Shown: positions 1 through 15,300, numbered from the stretch's first letter. The stretch is DNA of 64,000 bases from Lanius collurio (GCA_020086605.1 JACBWW010000016.1:26190128-26254127); one strand, 5' to 3'. Numbers and translations are program-made. Notes: generated from the sequence alone by a model not told the origin.

Positions 1-267
1 TTTGCTAGGAAAAACAAGAATCATTTCAACAAATGAATGAGAAAATCAGACTAAAACTTTTTGCACTTTTGGCTCCTTTCTGCACACCACAGTGCTAGAT
101 TTCCTTGATGGACCATTGGAAGTGTTCAGGCACAGAGAGTCTATTTACTACCAAGTCTTGGTGGGTACTCTCAGTCATTTGCTACAACAGATTCTGATTA
201 TTTTTCCATTACTAAATTATTGCACAATCTCAGAATTCAACAAACACTGAAGAAGGATAAAACCTAC
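1..267 (-). other. SLC44A5 intron 8 (partial)
   Basis: AT-rich sequence downstream of the donor at 267-266. I see no exon matching the next expected SLC44 segment and no recognisable repeat. Confidence 0.6.
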
Positions 268-391
268 TTTGCAGCTTCCCTGAGATCAGTCACATTTCTT
301 GTTTTCCCTCTTCCATCTTTGAACGTAGTCCGATTTGCCACGGTCAACACACCATTCTTCGTGGAGAAGTCTGGGAAGCATCTCTTCAGAA
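268..391 (-). CDS. SLC44A5: SLC44A5 exon 8 (last exon visible in window)
   Basis: A 124-nt exon with acceptor GAACAG and donor GTAGGT. It encodes [20 protein letters not shown], then [20 protein letters not shown], ending phase 2 after AA of the next codon. RCFP(D/A) and the NRT and NVT sequons fit the glycosylated loop of the SLC44 family. The next exon, expected to lead to membrane helix 2, was not seen in 1-267 and should lie outside the window. Confidence 0.95.
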
Positions 392-3300
392 CTGTTCAAA
401 ATATCAAAACAAAGCCTGCATATTACATTTCATGTCAAGCTCTGCTTTTATCATGTGTGTTTTGTAACATATTTAAATAATTTCAGATTCACAGTCAATT
501 GTTTTTCAACCGATTATCTAACAACATGTTGACTTTGACAAATCTTGGAAGAGCCATTACAAGATTATGGGTTTTATGCTCTGGGGCATTTTTTGTCTAA
601 GATCAGGTAGGGTGAGATCATAGATTTTATGCGAAGGTTCTAGGTTCTACCAAATAACAACAGTACTATATGTAGGCGTTTCACAATTTGTAATGGATGT
701 GGAACTTAATCTCTGTCAGTATCTGGGAAGCTCATAAAAACTGCATCTTCTCAAATACACCATTTTATGGTAATAATCAGACCATCCCCCAAGGACAATC
801 TAGATTTAACGTCACTGGTCGCAAATCATACTAGCACCCAAAACAATAAATAAAAGCAATTGTCAGTTTCCTTATATGCCAGATGAGCTCCAGTACCAGC
901 CACTATCACTAGATATTCTTGGCGATGAAACAATGGAAAAAAGAAAGAAACTACTGGTTAGATTAAGGGAGGAGTTTACAAAAAAGCGAGAAAAGGAGAG
1001 ATGCTTGTATACTCATTAATGCTGCCCTGCTCTTTGCTGCAAAACATCCTTGGTTTCATTCCAAAGAGAAGAGCAGGTGACTCCTCCTTCAAAGCTGTAC
1101 TTCATATAACCATTCAGTGCTTTCCCTATTAGATTCCAATAAATACCAATGCCAGGGTTCAATATACAGTCTGGTGTATGTCCCCCAGCAATTATTCGGA
1201 CTAAATGATTAAGCAACACATCTTAACATATATTTTCTTCCCTCTGTAATCTTTGCCCCTTGATCACAGTCTAAAAGAATGTAAGACCTTCTTTGCAAAT
1301 TATTTTATGTCTTTTGGGTCAGTACTTCAGTTTTCATACAAATTCATACTCTGTTTTAAAAATTTAATCAGTATTTTCTTCTTTTAATGACCTGTTCCTG
1401 GTGTACATGACCCCTACTTTAAAGTATGGCAAAAATAAACAGCAATTTCTTATTTCCATAAGATTCTGTGTCAGTACTACACTTGTGCAGCTGAGATGAC
1501 CCCTGAGATCAGTGGTTATCTACTCAGAAACACTGACCATAGTGACATTTTTGGCCCCTTAATTCCTCTGTATGCCTTCTGCACTGAAAAGAGAGCTGCA
1601 TTGTAACTGAGCTGAAGTATCATTTGAACTTCAACAGCTGGCCATTTGATCCTTCCAACATTTGTAGCATTTTCTTTCTGCCAATGGCATTGCTTGTTCT
1701 CATTTTGGAGGGCACAATTTGAGCTGAAGAGCTTTCGCTATCAGTGATATTCAAGAGCAAGAAAGAGCTCAGCTTCACCTGATCACATGCTGAATGTTCC
1801 CAGATGACTGTTAGAAAAAATATTAATAAATATTTATACATTCACATTGAATTGATTTATACTTTAAAACTGAATGGATGTCAATGTCATAACAGCTCCT
1901 AGTGATGGTGCCACAAAATACATTCCAGACTGAAGTTGTGCTTTAATATGAATGCTCACAAACTGCTAAGATGTGTGTAAGAAGTAGAACCACTCACAAG
2001 GCCTGCTTGGAATGATCATCGAAGGACAATCTTCATCACGTAGGACTTGAGCAACAGACTAGAAAGGGGAAAAATAGGCATGCTGAATACATAGCAGTGT
2101 AACTACTGTTTTTTGTTTCTCACCCAGTCTGAGGGAATGCCCCAAACAGGGCTTTGTAGCCTCCTCCTGAAATTTCACTGGTGCAGCTGCAAGATATATT
2201 TATATCTAAGTGAGAAATCGTCACTGTGATTTGGGAAAAGACTATTCTTCTTTTCTTTTCTAGTGACAAAAAAGAAAAGACCTTTAGATCAGCATCTAAG
2301 CCAGAACTGACTGGGCAATTGTTCCCTGCCTGCCCTTCGCCTTTTCTCTAAAAGAAAAGTAAGAATTTAATCCAATTAGTACAGCTGAATTGCAAGGCAT
2401 TTTAAAGATGGGAGAAGTAATGCAGTACATTGGAATGCAAAATCAATTACATGAAGGATAGGTTAATTTTCTTGCATAACTTTCTAAGTAGCTATAGATG
2501 ACTTAGGAGCCTTAAGAATTGGTTTAAGACACTCTACTGCTGTGGGGTACCTAAGTACTAAAGGATACTGCTTGCCACAGTACTGCAACTACATGAGTAG
2601 CTGCAGACAGTCTTTAAAGCAAACAGCAATCATTTGAAGAGTGGGGGCTTTAGTGTGCATTCAAGACCTTTACCCTGGATTAAACAACTGTCAAATCCCA
2701 TAGATGGGACTTCTCCTTATATGCTGAAATCAGAATAATTCAAATCTTTGATGCAGCTCAGTGAAATCATGCATATTACATACTGCTTGAAGAAAAAATG
2801 TACTTTATCATCTACCGATACATACACACCTTGCGAGGATTGTTAAAACCAGGTTTGCAGAACTGCCTGAAGTAATTCCACTGATCTGGTCTATATCTGT
2901 AGGAAGCCTGAACATCAATGTAGGTTGCAAACCTGTCTGGGCACTTTGAGACACAAAGCTGCAAGAAAGAAAAAAGTAAGTAAAGATACACTCTGGGTAG
3001 AGAAGGGTAAGGAAAGTTGGTATCATGAAAAAGCAAGGAAAATGCTACCGCCTTCAGTAATGTTTACTGCAAGATTTAGAAAGGGACATATGTTGTCCTT
3101 TTGATTCCCTAAATTAATACTTCTGGAATTCACTGATAGAAAACACTTTGAAAATGTGTTCTTCTCATATCTGGCATACCAAGCCCTCTCTGTATCTTCT
3201 TAGGTTCTACACATTCTGATAGATAAGAAGAGCTTTCAGTCTGATGAAAAGAGTACTATTTATTTTTTTTGGACAGCAAGAAAAAAACCTGTCAGGTCCT

Positions 3301-6300
3301 CCTCTACATCTATCAGCAGCAGTGTATATGAGCAAGGTGATGTGACAGCTACTTTTGTAGGATATATGCAATTCCTTTCTATTACATGCGCAAGGAGAAC
3401 TTTATTTAAAGAAAGTCTCACTAAAATCAAAAGTCTCAGGTTATGTTGTTCCACCCTTCTACACAACATCTTCAGTCAAATACATCTCTACAAATATTGT
3501 CAAGTCAAGTTAGGTGTAAATCACTCAAAAGTGACTTTTAACTGCTAAGAATGGATCTCCCCTAGTTATAAAGTCAGAGGATGCACATGTCAAGAATGAA
3601 GTTCCCACGACTCAAGGTACAGCCATTATAAGCTGGATTTCTGTGAGAAATCAGGTGATGACTGGGGCTTATTGAATGCATCCACTGAGCAGTTGTGATT
3701 TAGATTTAGGATATGGAGAAGTGGCTGCCCCGATAAACAGACTCTGAAGGCTCTGCTGGTCACAGGAATCACACAAGTGGACAGACATTCTGACTCCTCA
3801 GCATTAAGACTGTGAGGTGGTTTGAATTTCATCTTTACAGCAAGTTTCAGTCTTTTCTAGAAGGCAGTTTGTTTCCAAAGCTGTGCTATCTAAACACCGT
3901 TCACAAAGCTCTGCTGTCCAAGTACCAGAGAGACTTCATGCACAAAACAGTCTTTCATGTCAAGGGCATTCCGCCATATGTAATTCACCTAAAAGAATTT
4001 TGCAAAAAGATCTTGTACTAATCCTTAGTACAGGGCAGATGGTGCAAGAGGGTCTTTCTAGATGAGTATTTCAGTCCTATGGACTACCCACAGGCCAAGG
4101 AACAAAGAAAGAAGACTTTTGTCCTTGCTGAGGCAACAGGTGACCAATGTTTAAAGTATACACTTTAGTATAAACTTTTTGCCATCTATGAAACAGGCAG
4201 TGAACTGTGCTGTCTATGGATTCAATGGACTGTAATAACAGTTTTCAAATCCAGTCTTATTCAAGAACTGAAGCTCTTCTCATGTTAGTTCTTGGGGTTT
4301 TTTTCTCATGCTATTTATATGGATAGGTCAAGTATGACAGACCCTGTATGCAGTTCAAAAGAGGAATTATCAAACAAATGTAACTTCAGCAGTTTCCAGA
4401 AAGACCAGAAATTTAACCCTCCACAGTAACAAACAGCATTCAAAAACATTCTTAGTTTTGGAGTTGCTGCATATATTAAAACGAACAAAATAATTACTCT
4501 GCTCCCAAGAACTCTTCTTGAACAAGTATTTCACCTTACTTGATTCATGGCTACCACCAACTTGGCCATAGCACCAGTCAAATCCCACACAATGACCTCA
4601 TATTTCTGAACAGACTGAATTGTTCTAGTAAGAGAGTCTAAAGACTGCAGGGTAAGAGTGTGTTTGCACGTGGACAGATTCCTGAAGCAAATCTGTAGAT
4701 GATGGAGCAAGTTTTCATTCTGACAGCAACTAGCCAGTGTTAGGAGGGTTCTTGCTCTTTCTTGTTGGAGATTTCCATATTTTATGGTCAGGAAAATGGT
4801 CTTGTAAGAAAGATCAGGAGGTTAATTTTAACCCACACAAATACAGAGACTGGATTTATTTCACAACTTCACGAGGAGTCACAGCACAAGAAAGGGAGTA
4901 CAAATTGTGGCACAAGGCAAGAAGAAGCTTTCAAAATCTTTGCTTTTCAAAGTCCTATAGGCTCTAACCACAGTCAGATACTCCTGTCACTGACACTATG
5001 CAGTTTCTTGAATGTCTAGCTTTGAAAATCCTAAGTATCAATCAATACTTTCTGCATGCACTAAATACCACTGGATAGTTGCCCGTGATGAATTCATAAG
5101 TAACAAATTGCTGTACTCGAGTCAGCAGACTTTTTGTTTACTCTTATCCAGAATACACAATCTTGTGCATTTCCATTTAATTTTTCTGACCGTCACAGGC
5201 TACACGGTGTGTGCTGCAAGGACATGATCAACAATTTTTAAATCCAAACAAATACATGTCTCATTTTTTAAGCACCATGACTAGGGTGCAGGGAAAATAC
5301 TTTATCTCTACATTTTTGCTCACCTGTGTTGTAGGGCACTGTAGGTTTATCAACACTACGGGGCTGGCACATTTCAGAATGTTGAAGTAAAACAAAATGG
5401 TCTTGTTCCTATGGAATTGGATATAAGATAAATATAAGTGTTTAAACATCCTCCCATTCCAAAATTTATAGCATACATTGATATTTAATGCTATTACTGT
5501 GAACATCCATATTGCAAACACAAAACAAAAAAAAATCCCAAGCAGACCCTGAATGTTTCACATTAAGACATCTATGAAACCATAAGTATTTGCTCTAAAG
5601 AACGTTAATTTTGACAAGCTTTTTTCGGCAGCAGGGTTTTAAGATGAAATAATCCATGTATCTGTAGTCCTGCCTCGAAAGGGTGAGGTCTGTAAAATAA
5701 TCCTGCAAAAACAACACAGTCACTGTGCCATGAATATTCTGTGTACACACTGCATGCAAATTCACCATCAGCAAATGCTTCACTGTAAAAGCTGCCTCAT
5801 TTTAATTGATCAGAACATGGCACCAAAATCAATTAGAAGCTTTTTACGTCTGGAAACCAAAAGCAGTAGCCCAGAAAACAGAATGATAATAGCATCTACT
5901 AATAACACTGACAAATTTCCCTTGATATAAGTAAGGGTCAATCTGTCAGTCCCACGTTTGACATCTAGAACTTGGGGCCTTGTGGTAGCTGTCACTTCAG
6001 TCTGGATTTGTTGGAAACTGAGGACCCCAAGATCTTTTGATTTAAAGACTTGGGTCTGGAAGACAGCAAAATGTGCTGTTAATCTTCGCTATGTCAGAAA
6101 ATTATCAGACAGCTCTAGTGAAAATAATATGGCAGTAGTCCTGCCCTTTTCAAACAAGACTTCAAAGCCAGCTAGCCAGGGTTATGCAGTGTCCCTGTAA
6201 GAAATAATGGTGCATATGCCCCGCTATGGACTATGAAGGGCCACCAAGTTGATCAGAGAGATGGAGCACCTCTCCCACAGGGAATGGTTGAGAGAATTGG

Positions 6301-9300
6301 AATTGCTCATCCTGGAGAAGAGAAGGCTTCGGGGGTGACCTAACTGTGGCTCTCCAGTACCTGAAGGGAGACTACAAAAAAACATGGAGGGGCTATTTAA
6401 AAGGGCCTGGAGTGACAGGACAAGGGGGAATGGCTTCCCACTGACACAGAGTAAGTTTAGATGGGATATTGGGAAGAAATTCTTGGCTGTGAGGGTGGTG
6501 AGGCCCTGGCACAAGTTGTCTAGAGCAGCTGTAGCTGCCCTATCCCTGGAAGTGTTCAAGATGAGGTTGAGCAGAGCAACCTGGTCTAGTGGAAGGTGTC
6601 CCTGGCCATGGCACGAGGGTTGGAGCGAGATGAGCTTTAAGGTCCCTGCCAACTCAGGCTATTCTATGCTTCTGTGATGCAAAGAGACCCCACAAAGCAG
6701 TGTATGAGCCCCCACTTCCCTTCACCATAGCAATGCAGCACAGTGTGAGGTCTGTCTTGTGAGCAGGATGGCGGTAACTAACAATGTAGGGTGCTTGGGC
6801 TAACAAGGCTGCCCTTCTTCTATCTGTCCTGCTTCAACACCAGTCCTGCTTCTACGTCTCATCGTATCCCCCAGTCCAGGACATATCCTCTGCTCTCCCA
6901 CCAGCACGTGACTACCACCAATTGCTGAATATGGCTATGCTTTCAAAGCCGTTAAATAGCACCATTCAAGCCATTCAAGCTCCCTTTAAGACTGGGATTA
7001 AGTCAACTGCATGACATTTTACAAAGTTAACTTGTTTTCACTGAAGTATATTCTGCTATGTACTGTTTAAGAAAAGATTGATCCTGGCAAAACCAATTCA
7101 CTACCATTAGCTGCTATTTCTTTAAATTAGTAGAACACAATTTTGGACTGAAATGTAATCATTCTTCAATAGTTTCTTGATGGTATTTATGACCTGTGAG
7201 CTGCTCAAAACCATTAATGAAGTTGGGTTTTTTTTCTTAGCCCACTTGCTGGTATTGACAGCAAAAAAGAAAGTTTAAACATATACATAACACATGAAAA
7301 CAGCCACTGAGAATTAGGTCTGTATTCTGTATAATGAAACTGTTGTATTCCATTATGCTCTGTAGAAGGCAAAACAAGTTTAGAGATTATATGGCAACTA
7401 ATGGACAGATTACAAGGAAACATAAAGAGATCTAACAGAGACTTTCATGACAATATAAAAAGAATTTATTTGACTGCACAGCATTCACTGGAGTTCAAAT
7501 GGGTTTTTGCATAAGCTGTGAGTGTTGGTTTGGTTTCTAGGTTGTCTTTTCTACTCCTCAGTGAGATTGTTGAGAAGACTTGTTACAAGGACAAGATTCA
7601 AGACTATGATTACTTTCCAAAAAAATTGTCTCAGACCAAACCCTTGGGGACTTTGTAAAACCATAGTTCTGGGTTAGCCTTTCACACTGCTTACTTTCAG
7701 GGAATCTGAAAAACAACGGTATTGACGAAAGCCTCACAAGTACATCCACAGTCCAATTTCAGGGACCAGAGGGACTCATTCAGAGGGGTGTCCTGGCCTA
7801 CTGCCATAAACACTCTCATTTTTCCAGTAGATTGTATTATGTGACTTCTGGTTTGTATTTTTATAACAATCTCCTCAATGTACCAAATAAATGCCAAAAT
7901 GCAGTCTCAGTAGCTCTACTATCGTCCAGCAGTCCTGTATACAAACAAAAAAACCACAGTGTAAGAAATAACTAAAGGGAAGACTCAAGTAACAAAGAGA
8001 AAGAGGTAATGGGAGTGAATGGCAAGAATCAGAAAGAAGCACCTGGCTCCACATCATACAGGATATTGAAGCTGTGTGTCCGAGACTCCAAAAACCATTT
8101 GTCCACTACTTCCTACTGGTGACAGAGGGGACAAATTGGCAGCGAAGTGGGGAGCAGAGAAGGGGTGTAGTGAGGGGAACACACACCACTACAACTTTTT
8201 TCTCCTTGTTTTTACTCTTCAGGAAGTTTAACTCTCCAACAATTGGTGAGAAGAACAGTCAGAGAGCGGAACAGGTTTTCGTTCGCTAGCCTATTTCCTC
8301 TGTAAAAAAAAAAAACTTGAGAGGATATATAGTCCTAGCTCTACTTCTGTTCCAGTCTCTATTTCCTGCTCCTCCCCTTCTGAAGTGCCCTTTGGACAGT
8401 GGATTCCTCACTTTTTTTTTCCACAGAAAACTAAATGGGGAAAGAAAGAAGACGCAAAGAGTTGCTATGAAACGCTAGCATAGCATCCAGCTTCTTGAGA
8501 ATGACAAGGGCATAACAAGGGTGCCTAAAACTTACCTTTTGAAAGGAAGGAGGTGAGTGAAAAAGCAAACCTTTTTAAAATTCTGTTTTATAAACCATGT
8601 AGATTTTCAGAGAAAACATTGATGCAACATCTTTCTTCCCTGAGCAGCTGTTTTCATGTGTAAGTGCTCTGTTGATATCAACTAATTAATTTAACTCTTA
8701 CAATTCAAAATCTAAAAAGACTGGAAAACAGAGATAAATAAATAGAGCCATTTGGCTCTACTTATCTCCTGTTTACCCAAGGAGGGTGTGGTTCCAGTTG
8801 CCCATCTCCCAGACTACTCTCTACTCCCAGCCTTCTCTCTACTGACACTGGATAAGCACCAGAAAAAAAAAAAAAAAAAAGAGCCTTTTACTACGGACTT
8901 TTCTGTTAGTTGGTGCATGTTGAGAAAAACTATAAACAGGGCTACAATGCCTTAGGACTACTCTTATCCCAAGATGGATGAAGAATTACTCAACAGGCTA
9001 TTAATCACCCAAACTTTGGCAGTTAGAAGCTGTGACAGCTAGTCACTTTCTACACAACTGCTGACACAATCTTATAAAAAATATTCTCTAAATGACACAA
9101 ACAACTGCATTACAGTAATAATTTGGAACTGGATTTGCACTGAGCAAGTAATATATTTCTGAACTTTATTTGGAACAAATACAATAAGAGTGTCACTGTC
9201 CCTTTGACAGAGAGATTTGAAACCTCACATCTTATTCACAGTGCACAAGTAATAAAGGTATGTGAATGGATTAAATACTCACTTATTGAGGGTATTTTTC

Positions 9301-12300
9301 TGACCACAGAACTGCCCATAGCTGTCAGTTGGATAAATCACTTTCCTGGGGTCCCCGTGCACCCAAGCTGCAAAATAACAGTACCTCTTAACATTTTAGT
9401 CAAGTGTACACAGTTAATGATTAAAACTAGCTAGCATGAAAATGTATCACTTCTAAAGTACCATTTTCTACTTTGATGATCACCACTGAAGAGCACTGAT
9501 CAGTAGATTTCCTAATGAAAAACTAAAATGCAAGGCATAGTAAGCTGAACAAATATATGGATTAACCTGTAAGAAAGCAATCGAGTTCACTTTTTACCTT
9601 CTGTGCATGTCATGGACTTACAAAATAATGGTTATTACAAGAAGAAAGAAGAGGAGCTAACTACATAGACAAATCCGAGTGTTCACAGACAAGGGAATTG
9701 ATGGGAACCTTCCACTAGACCAGGCTGCTACAAGCCCCCTCCAGCCTGGCCTTGAAGACTTTAGGGATGGGGTAGCCACAGCTTCTCTGGGCAACCTGCA
9801 CCAGGGCCTCACCACCCTAACAGGGAAACATTTCTTCCTAATATCCAATCTAACTCTGCCCTCTGTCAGTTTTAGAAGCCTTTTTCCCTCGCCCTGTCAC
9901 TCCATGTCCTTGTGCAAAGTCCCTCCAGCTCTCTTGGAGACCATTTAGCCACTGGAAGGGGCTCTAAGGGCTCCCTGGAGCATTCACTTCTACACACTGA
10001 ACAACCCCAACTTTTCAGCCTGCCTCCATAGCAGAGGTGCTCCAGTCCTCAGAGCACTTCCATGGTCTCCTCTGGACTTACTCCAACCGGGCAATGTCCT
10101 TCCTGTGCTGGGTGCCCCAGAGCTGGATGCAGGACTGCAGATGGGGTCTGACAAGAGCAGAGCAGAAGGGCAGAATCCCCTCCTTCGACCTGCTGACCAC
10201 ACTTCTTTCAATACAGCCCAGGATACGTTTGGCTTTCTGGGCTGCAAGTGTACATGACTGGCTCATGACCAAAACTCATCAATCAGCATTGCCAATTACT
10301 TCTCCTCAGGGCTGCTCTCAACCCCAACTGTTTTTCTCTAGCTTTTGCTGCCTGAAACTTTCCATCAGTTCCTTTATGATTGCAAACTTATCAAACCATG
10401 TCATCTCTTTGAACACATTTAATTTTTAGGGGTTTTTTAATCTTTGAACTTCTCCCTAATTACCTGCAGAAAAGCAGCTCTTCAGAGAAAGACCTGGGGG
10501 CCCTGGGGGACAAGAAGCTGTCCCTGAGCCAGCAGTTTGTCTGGGGGACAAAGAGGCCAATGGGATCCTGGGGTGCTTCAGGAAGAGCATTTCCAGCAGG
10601 TCAGGGAGGTGATCCTGTCCCTCTGCTCGGTTCTATGAGGCACACCTGGTCTGAGCTCCTTGGGACAAGAAGGACATGGAGCTCCTGGAGCAGGTTCAGC
10701 AGAGGCTGTGGAGATGATGAGGGGACTGAAGCATCTCCCTGATCAGGAAAGGCTGAGGGAGCTGGGGCTGTTCAGCCTCGAGAGGAGACACAGTTGAGAG
10801 CAGCCCTCATCCCTGTCTGTCAGCATCTGCAGGGAAGGGGCACAGCATGGTCCAGACTTTACTCCGTGATGCCCAGCAATGGTACAAGAGGAACGGACAG
10901 AAACTGATGCCCAGGAAGCTCCACCTGAACATGAGGAAGAAATTCTTCCCTGTGCAGTGATCACGCACTAGAATAGAATGTCCAGAGAGGGTGTGGAGTC
11001 TCCCTCACTGAGGATATACCAGAATCATCTGCACACAATCCTGTGCTATGTGCTCTGGATGACCCATCTGAGCAAGGATGTTGGACCAAATGACCCACTG
11101 TGGTCTCTTCCAGCCTTACTCGGTGTGTGATTCTGTGAACTATAACAGATACTGAATGTTATTTTATTATTAGCTTCTACGAAAGGCATTACTTATTGAT
11201 CGGAAAGTTTTGCACAAATATAAGCAAAAGGGACATTTCAATTAAAAATTCTAACATTCACAAAACTGTTTCCCCTCTATATGAAAATGCATTACTATAC
11301 CTGTGTTTACTTACCCACAACTCCTAATGCAATGTAACCCAGAATGACAACTATGAAGATTACACAGCAAATAACATCTGTGCAGTGCCTAGGGGCAAGA
11401 AGAAACACTTTGTAGAAATAAGGTGTTTAATATCACTCCAAAACCACTGATTGTCATAGGGTATTTTAACATCTGAATAAGACATCTGCACCAGCACTTT
11501 GCAGAAGTGTTAGTCACAAACTGATATTTGAGGTGTAAGGTCTGTTTTTGCAGCAAGACCAGCAAATAAATGTGTATGTTTTCTTCACTGTAGACAATGA
11601 GAACATATTTAGGAACAGATTTAAATATTGTTGAAACAAGTAATACCTTACAACACTGAGCCCATGAGATTACTTATCATATAAGTGATCATATAAGTAG
11701 CAAGATGTACCACAGGACATGTCTCTCAGAACTGTCATTTTTAGCAACTGCCACTCTTTCTGTTTTCCAGTCTATGTTTCCTCTTACAGAGAAACATTTT
11801 TAACATAAAAGAGGTAAAGAGAGCAGGTTTTTTAAACAGTTGGAGAACTTGAAATGTGTTTCCAAGTGTGGACACTTCTCTAGAGAGGCACAGCTTTATC
11901 ATCTCACTGAAATAAACTTTTGGTGAGGCCAAGGTGGTACAGGATCCAGGGTCAATATGACAGTAATCAAAGATAGGACAAATGCTCAAAGTTGAAGAAA
12001 CAATGCTAAAACAATGCTTCTCATTTTCCCATCCTCTGTTCAAAAGCACTTCTGACACCAGTCAAGTTTGGCTTGATACACTGGCAGTACCATAAAGATA
12101 CTTCACAAATTAGGATGAACTCCCTAATTTATTTCTAAAATTATTACCTTTCAGAAAGGAATAAATACATCCTGCATAGACAAGAACAGTATGTGTTTTC
12201 AAATGATAGTATGACAAGACTGCAGTGTTCTTCTCTGTCATAAATTTTCTCTTGAGAATGATAAAACTGAAGTAACTTGTGGTTCTCTAATTTATTCTTC

Positions 12301-15300
12301 TCAGTAGATAAGGACAGTAGATGCTAGCTTAGAACTTAGCCCTCTAAATCCAGAAAAACACTGAAAAATTGCCCACAACTAAAAGTTGGACTTGATCTTG
12401 GAGGCATTTTCCAACCTTAATGATTCTATTATTTCCTTTGATGCTTTCTGAGCAATTTCACTCTGCTCGTAAACTAATAAACCTTCTAAGTGGTAACATG
12501 CTTTCATCTGCATTTCATAAAACTAAGTGAAGTCCAGCCAGATTGTTCTGGTAGGAGGTTGTCATAAAGAAGTGTATCAGAACTACTACACAAGGTAAAA
12601 TGGCAGATTTTAGTCAATAGCAGTCAATACACAGAATTGACATTCAAAATGAAAGGACTTAAGAGAACACAGCTTAATACGCGCCACTAATCATACATCC
12701 TCAAGGGTAGTAAAGATGGTGTTCTGGATTTAGAAGACTTGCAGAATCAAATTTACAAGTTTTGCTAACAAAATTTTTTACCCCCTGTTCACCAAAAGAA
12801 TTTAACAGAATGAGTTACGATATTTACCTGTTATGAATAGGTCCTCTGAACTTTGGGTCAAATTTCCTTGGTTCACCTGCATTTAAAACAAAACAGTACA
12901 AAAACATGTCCTTATTTAAAATAAAATCTGTTCAGAGAGGGATGTTAACATCAGACTTTGGAGAACATCTTCCATATACTCCTATTTAATCAGTTTTGTT
13001 AAAATCATTTCATATGGGCAATACCAGTAATTCACCAATAAAATTACCTGGGTTTGGTCTATTAGACTAAAGCTTTTTTTTTTTAACATAAAAACATTCA
13101 CATTTACCACATGATAAATTACCTTTAATGTACATCCTATGACTACACCTATGCGCAGGGTCACAATAAATTTGAGAGACAAGGATTATGTCTCCCAGTC
13201 ACAGGCTAAGTGTGTCTGACAGTGAGTAAATGAACCTACCTCTCTGCAATTGCAGGCTTGTGCTTCTGATTTTTCTCTAGAATCATAGAATGTTAAAGGG
13301 TTGCAAGGGATTTGAAATATAATCTAGTCCCAACACCTCCTGCCATGGGCAGGAACATCTCCCACTAGACCAGGTTGCTCAGAGCCCTATCCAACGTGAC
13401 CTTGAACACTGCACAAGTTGGGGCATCCACAGGCCTCCATGGGCAATCTGTTCATGTCTCATTTGTTCTTAATACATGACCTAAATTTCTCTTCTTTCAA
13501 ATTGTACCTATTATTCCTTGTCCTGTCACTACAGTTCCTGATAAAAAATCCCTCTCCAGCTTCTTTGTAGGACCCCTTCAGATACTGAAACGTTCCTAAG
13601 AGGTCTTCACGTAACCTTCTCTTCTCTAGGCTGAACAGCCCCAACTTTCTCAGCCTGTCTTTACAGGGGAGGTGCTCCAATTCTTACTGACTTCATGGCT
13701 TCCTCTAGACTTGCTTCAACAGTTCCATGTACTTCTCATTTTGGGTGCACTAGAACTGTACACAGTACTCAAGGTGGAATATCACAAGAGCAGAGTGAAG
13801 GAGGAGAGTCACCTCCTTCGACCTGCTCACCATGCGCCTTTGGATGCAGCCCAAGATTCCATTGGTTTCTGGGCTCTAAGTGTTCACTGCTGGCTCCTGT
13901 TGAGTTTTCCATCAATGTTCATCCCCAAGTCCTTCTCCCAGGGCTCCTCACATTTACTTCTACTCCTCACATTTACTTCTACATCCAACCTGTTAGTGTG
14001 TCTGGGATTTCCATGACCCAGGTGTAGGACCTTGTACTTTACTTTGTCGAACTCATGAGGTTTCCACTGGCCCCATCTCAAACATGTCCAAGTCCCTCTG
14101 GATCCATCCCTTTCCTCAGTGTTATGACTGTAGCACACAGTTCAGTGTCACCAATGAATGTGCTGAGGGTGCCTCAACCCTGCTATTCATGTTGCTGACA
14201 AAGATGTGGAACAGTATCAGCCCTAGTACCAACCTCTGAGGGACCCCACTTGTCACAGGTCCCCACATGGACAGTGAGCGCTTCACCACACTTTTTTGCA
14301 TATGACCACCCAGACAGTTCTTCATTCACCGATTGGTCTATCCATCAAATTCACATCTCTCCGATTTGGGGACCAGGATATCATGCAGGACAGTGTCAAA
14401 TGCTTGGGACAAGTTCAGGCAGACAATGTCAGCTGCTCTGCCGTATCCACCAATGCTGCAGCCCCACCACAAAAGATCACCAAAACTGTCAGGCACAATT
14501 TCCCCTTCGTAAAGCTATGTTGGCTGTTAGCAATCACCTCTTTGTTTTCCACGTGCCTTTGCATAGTTTCTACGGCAATCTGCTCCACAATCTTGCATGG
14601 CACAGAGGTGAGACTGACTGGTCTGTAGTTTTCCAGGTCTTCTGCTTTCCCCTTTTTAAAAATGGGGGTTATATTTCCATTTTTCCAATCCTGAGGGACT
14701 TCACCTGACTACTTCAGTTTTTCAAAAATTATGGACAGTGGCTTAGCAACTTTGCCGGCTCCCTCAGGACCAACAGATGAATCTCATTAGGTCCCAGGAA
14801 CATGAGCACATTCAGGTTCCTTAGATTCTCTCAAGTCTGATCCTCTTCTATTGTGAGCTCAGGGTCTTCATCCTCTCAGTCCCTGCATTTGCATTTCCCA
14901 ACTTGGGCAGGGTGGCTGTAGCAGTTGCTGTTGAAGACTGAAGCATAGAAGTTGTCTCCCATTTCCTTCTGGAGAGGGCCCACATAATACCTAGTATTTC
15001 TCTTGCTTGTAACACATCCATAGAAGCCCTTCCTGTTCTCCCTAATATCCCTGGCCAGACTGAGTTGTAACTGGGCCTTGACTTCCCTAAACTCGTCTCT
15101 AGCATACCACATAACATCCCTGTATTCCTCCCATGACACCTGTCTTATTTTCCACTTCTTGAAAGCTTCTTTTTCGCTCTGAGTTTGCTCAGCAGCTCCT
15201 TACCCATCCATGGAGGCCTCCTGGATTTTTGCCCAATTTCCTCCTTGCTGGTATGCATTGCTCCTGAGCTTGGAGGAGGTGATCATTGAAAATCAGTCAG

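Larger units (their letters stand above)
392..5323 (-). other. SLC44A5 introns between exons 8 and 5
   Basis: Three introns (392-1997, 2059-2829 and 2959-5323) of AT-rich sequence. Open frames of 60-75 codons here match no family I know. No clear CR1 or LTR copy was recognised. Confidence 0.7.
9368..11314 (-). other. SLC44A5 intron 3
   Basis: An intron of about 1.95 kb almost filled by two CR1 copies in opposite orientation (about 9690-10340 minus and 10471-11142 plus). Little unique sequence remains. Confidence 0.75.

Noticed and set aside
6224..6652. Minus-strand 142-codon frame
   Set aside because: It is the reverse strand of a CR1 3' region, which does not code in that direction.
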